From contig NZ_VTYQ01000003.1 in NCBI RefSeq assembly GCF_013113835.1, positions 434,001 to 498,000 on the forward strand: 64,000 nt of DNA, written 5' to 3'. The position numbers and the translations under genes are program-made. Source of the stretch: Vibrio sp. RE88 (GTDB lineage Bacteria; Pseudomonadota; Gammaproteobacteria; Enterobacterales; Vibrionaceae). The notes beneath the pieces are model-generated. The model saw only the letters and a list, made by a program, of their open reading frames with translations. It was not told the DNA's origin and ran no database searches. Shown in pieces: positions 61,922 to 64,000 of this stretch. Position 1 is the stretch's first letter; every line of letters begins with the position of its first letter.

Positions 61922-64000
61922 CTACACATAATTGATTTCACCACGGTATACCCGAGGTGTTTTATGCTTTTCACTCTTACATAACCGACACTGACCATTT
62001 CTAGGATTATGTTTCTCTTCTAATAGAGCAGTGTCGTTCACCCGTTTATTTGGAACAGCTGACTTACGACGCAATGCCAAATGGCCCGCTAACTTATCGT
62101 AATCTGGCAAAATATCGACTAAACCATCGACGGTGCTGCTAAAGGTTTTTAGTGCTTGTGCGGCATGAGAGACGGCCCCAACCTTTTTAACGCCCATGGT
62201 AAATTTAGCTGTAACCGTCGCAATTCTGGCGGCCGCCCCTGCTGGCCCCGTGAGTAAGCCAATCACTATGGTTAACACCACTTCAATGGCGATGTACGCT
62301 GCTGCTTTACCTACGTAGTAGAAATAGAAGTTAGGCGGGATAGCTTCAATAATCAGACTCAAGTATGTAAAGAAAGGTAGAATACTGTTGTTATCGTTAA
62401 TCAACGCCAAGGCCTTAGGGAAAAACTCACTTTCCTTTATCTCCATAGCCCATTCAGGGTCAAACTCCATCAACACAGTATCGACAAACGTTTCCAAGCC
62501 TTTTACATTGTTACTCGTGAATAGTGTTGGTAAGTTCCAAATCGCTTCTCTGTGCTTTGCGATACATTTGATTTTTCGTGCTATATCGTCGGAACCTTCA
62601 TTCCACCAAAGCTGCACATCATCGATGGCCTCATCAATGCTCTCGTACGCATCCACACTGGCTGCAAAGAGTAAGTTAGGAGCAATACTGGAAATATAGG
62701 CCGCCTGTTTTACCCAGCTTGGTAAATCGCTTTGAGCTAACTGAGCTTCCGTTCCTTTCATCGCATCAGCGGTGTACTTTTCCAATGCATTGTATTTTTG
62801 ATTGGCGTAAATATAGAGCTTATCAAAACCATCGGTGGTAGCATCGGCTAGGGTATGGCCCATCTCGCCCCAGACTTCGGGAGAGAAAAGTTCCACCACA
62901 TCAGCTCCCCAAGCTTTAGCCCCTTCAAGCACACCATCACCCAAACAGAGTACGCCTTCTTCGTCCCATTGTTTCTGGAAACCTGACATATCTTGAGCAA
63001 CAGTGTTTAAAAGGCCATCCAAATAGGTCTCTATCGCTTCTTGTTGCTTTGCAATCTTATCTTCAATGCCCGGTTCACCTTCATACTCGATAGTGACAGA
63101 GTCAGTGTTCGGCTTGAAGTCGTCGACCACCACCACACCTCCTTCTGTCTTTTGAGTCTCCAACGCCAAATCCATCGTTTCTGAGACCGTACTTCTTTGC
63201 GGTAATGGGTTGAGCTCTAACTTGTCTTTATGAGGAACGGAGCCATTGGCTATCACTTTAAGGTTTTGAGCGTAAACAGGTGTTCCCCACAGGTCATCGT
63301 GGACGGCACGAATCTTAATCCATTTCTGCTCCTCTAAATCTATCTTCGGTATTGCATTCACCACCACTTCAATCGTTCCTGCTTCGGCAGAATAAACATG
63401 ATCGGGCGCTTGAATGACCGAAACACCTGACACATCACTCATAAGTTGGTTAGCTTTCTTCTCCATACGCTTGAAAGCTTGGCTGAGGTTATCGGACAGC
63501 TTTTTAGCATAGGTATCAATGGTACTAACATGCTTCTCATAGATATCAGATGACAAGTAAACGTAATTCAAACGACTGGCTTCGGACTTCAGGGATTCAA
63601 CACGCCCCTTTATCTTACTAAGCAGACCTTCAAGCTCAGAGTTGAGTGCCTTCTTCGCCTTATCCCAAGGGTAGCTGTTGATAAAAACCTGCGGGTTACC
63701 TTTGCCACGAGCACGCATGTAAGCCAGCATACGGTCAGCCGTTTCATGCTTGGGTAAACGAAATAAGACAGAGAGTATTTCCCCTTCTTCCATCACCATA
63801 GGTAAGCCGTTCGCCAGTACACTGTCAAAACTGGTATCAGAGAGACTATCAATTCCCGCAATTAGCGATTCTGCCAATACGCTGAACTGAAAATCAGGGT
63901 GTCTAAATTCAAAGTGGGCTTTCGTTTCTGCTTTCACAATATCGGCAAAATACCGGTCAGCGGTGAGGCTAGGCCCCATGGTTCCCCAGCCTTCTACTGG
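61922..64000 (-). CDS. large polymorphic-toxin-like carrier protein, N-terminus beyond the right edge
   Basis: The frame is open from 61922 to the window end, so at least 692 residues are seen and the true start lies to the right; the ATG at 63979 is probably internal. Beta-rich sequence (about 210-330) follows a helical part (about 100-200). A hydrophobic region with two or three possible helices lies about 535-585. The last 30 residues contain C-x2-C-x4-H ('CRLCKSEKH') and end soon after. The nuclease gene follows directly. The design suggests a type VI-secreted effector carrier, but no PAAR, VgrG or MIX motif is visible in this fragment. I do not recognise the family. Confidence 0.6.
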   Translation of the reverse strand, partial: PVEGWGTMGPSLTADRYFADIVKAETKAHFEFRHPDFQFSVLAESLIAGIDSLSDTSFDSVLANGLPMVMEEGEILSVLFRLPKHETADRMLAYMRARGKGNPQVFINSYPWDKAKKALNSELEGLLSKIKGRVESLKSEASRLNYVYLSSDIYEKHVSTIDTYAKKLSDNLSQAFKRMEKKANQLMSDVSGVSVIQAPDHVYSAEAGTIEVVVNAIPKIDLEEQKWIKIRAVHDDLWGTPVYAQNLKVIANGSVPHKDKLELNPLPQRSTVSETMDLALETQKTEGGVVVVDDFKPNTDSVTIEYEGEPGIEDKIAKQQEAIETYLDGLLNTVAQDMSGFQKQWDEEGVLCLGDGVLEGAKAWGADVVELFSPEVWGEMGHTLADATTDGFDKLYIYANQKYNALEKYTADAMKGTEAQLAQSDLPSWVKQAAYISSIAPNLLFAASVDAYESIDEAIDDVQLWWNEGSDDIARKIKCIAKHREAIWNLPTLFTSNNVKGLETFVDTVLMEFDPEWAMEIKESEFFPKALALINDNNSILPFFTYLSLIIEAIPPNFYFYYVGKAAAYIAIEVVLTIVIGLLTGPAGAAARIATVTAKFTMGVKKVGAVSHAAQALKTFSSTVDGLVDILPDYDKLAGHLALRRKSAVPNKRVNDTALLEEKHNPRNGQCRLCKSEKHKTPRVYRGEINYV

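Noticed and set aside
61909..61924. Sequencing frameshift splitting one carrier-nuclease protein
   Set aside because: The two parts are in the same frame relation only through a clear stop, the second part has its own ATG with GGGA, and no simple one-base change in a homopolymer joins them. It remains possible that a nonsense mutation separated them.
1..64000. CRISPR array, insertion sequence, integrase, tRNA or rRNA
   Set aside because: No regularly spaced repeats, transposase-like frames, terminal repeats, or tRNA/rRNA sequences were recognised on either strand.

Overview
The window looks like chromosomal DNA of a marine Vibrio or close relative. The supporting signs are moderate GC content, a vibriolysin-type M4 protease, a VolA/Pla-1-type lipase, a DUF2860 outer-membrane protein, and a GP42-like transglutaminase of the kind known from marine Vibrio and Phytophthora. 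No rRNA, tRNA, insertion sequence, integrase or CRISPR array was seen. Homology calls come from motif recognition by eye; no search was run.

Layout. 1-3.9 kb: the 3'-truncated end of an NfeD-type membrane protease gene (-), then an NHL beta-propeller protein with a 77-residue partner (+). 3.9-9.6 kb: a five-gene MacAB/TolC-like ABC export operon (-) with a free-standing ATPase and two permeases. 9.8-20 kb: a run of exported proteins (lipoprotein, M4 protease, transglutaminase-ricin protein, lipoprotein S9 peptidase, lipase). 20-27.2 kb: a wecB-nfrB-nfrA-DUF4434 operon (-), matching the c-di-GMP-controlled surface-glycan system that serves E. coli phage N4. 27.7-34.6 kb: a lipoprotein NamZ-type muramidase, a lipoprotein GH3 N-acetylglucosaminidase and a 1041-residue secreted carbohydrate-binding protein.

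35.3-51.1 kb: a taurine (C2-sulfonate) catabolic region. It contains a TRAP transporter, a tandem-Cache secreted protein, taurine dehydrogenase TauXY, TauZ, sulfoacetaldehyde acetyltransferase Xsc, TauE, Pta and an IclR-type regulator. The predicted route is taurine uptake, oxidation to sulfoacetaldehyde, Xsc cleavage to acetyl phosphate plus sulfite, Pta conversion to acetyl-CoA, and sulfite or sulfate export. Two unexpected elements sit inside it: an FRG-domain gene, and a divergent CobS/CobT-like AAA+/VWA pair with no B12 genes nearby. A 15-bp imperfect palindrome recurs at the xsc/cobS-like and pta/iclR intergenic regions and may be the IclR operator.

51.3-59.9 kb: the DUF2860 outer-membrane protein, then an RND efflux operon (outer-membrane factor, adaptor, pump) that carries its own response regulator and histidine kinase. 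60.5-64 kb: a polymorphic-toxin locus in which a large carrier protein (running off the right edge), a separate AHH/HNH-type nuclease and an Imm11-like immunity protein are translationally linked.

The most interesting items are the CobST-like pair in a sulfonate regulon, the wecB-linked Nfr glycan operon, the NamZ/NagZ/CBM module, the Pep-13-bearing transglutaminase and the split AHH toxin.
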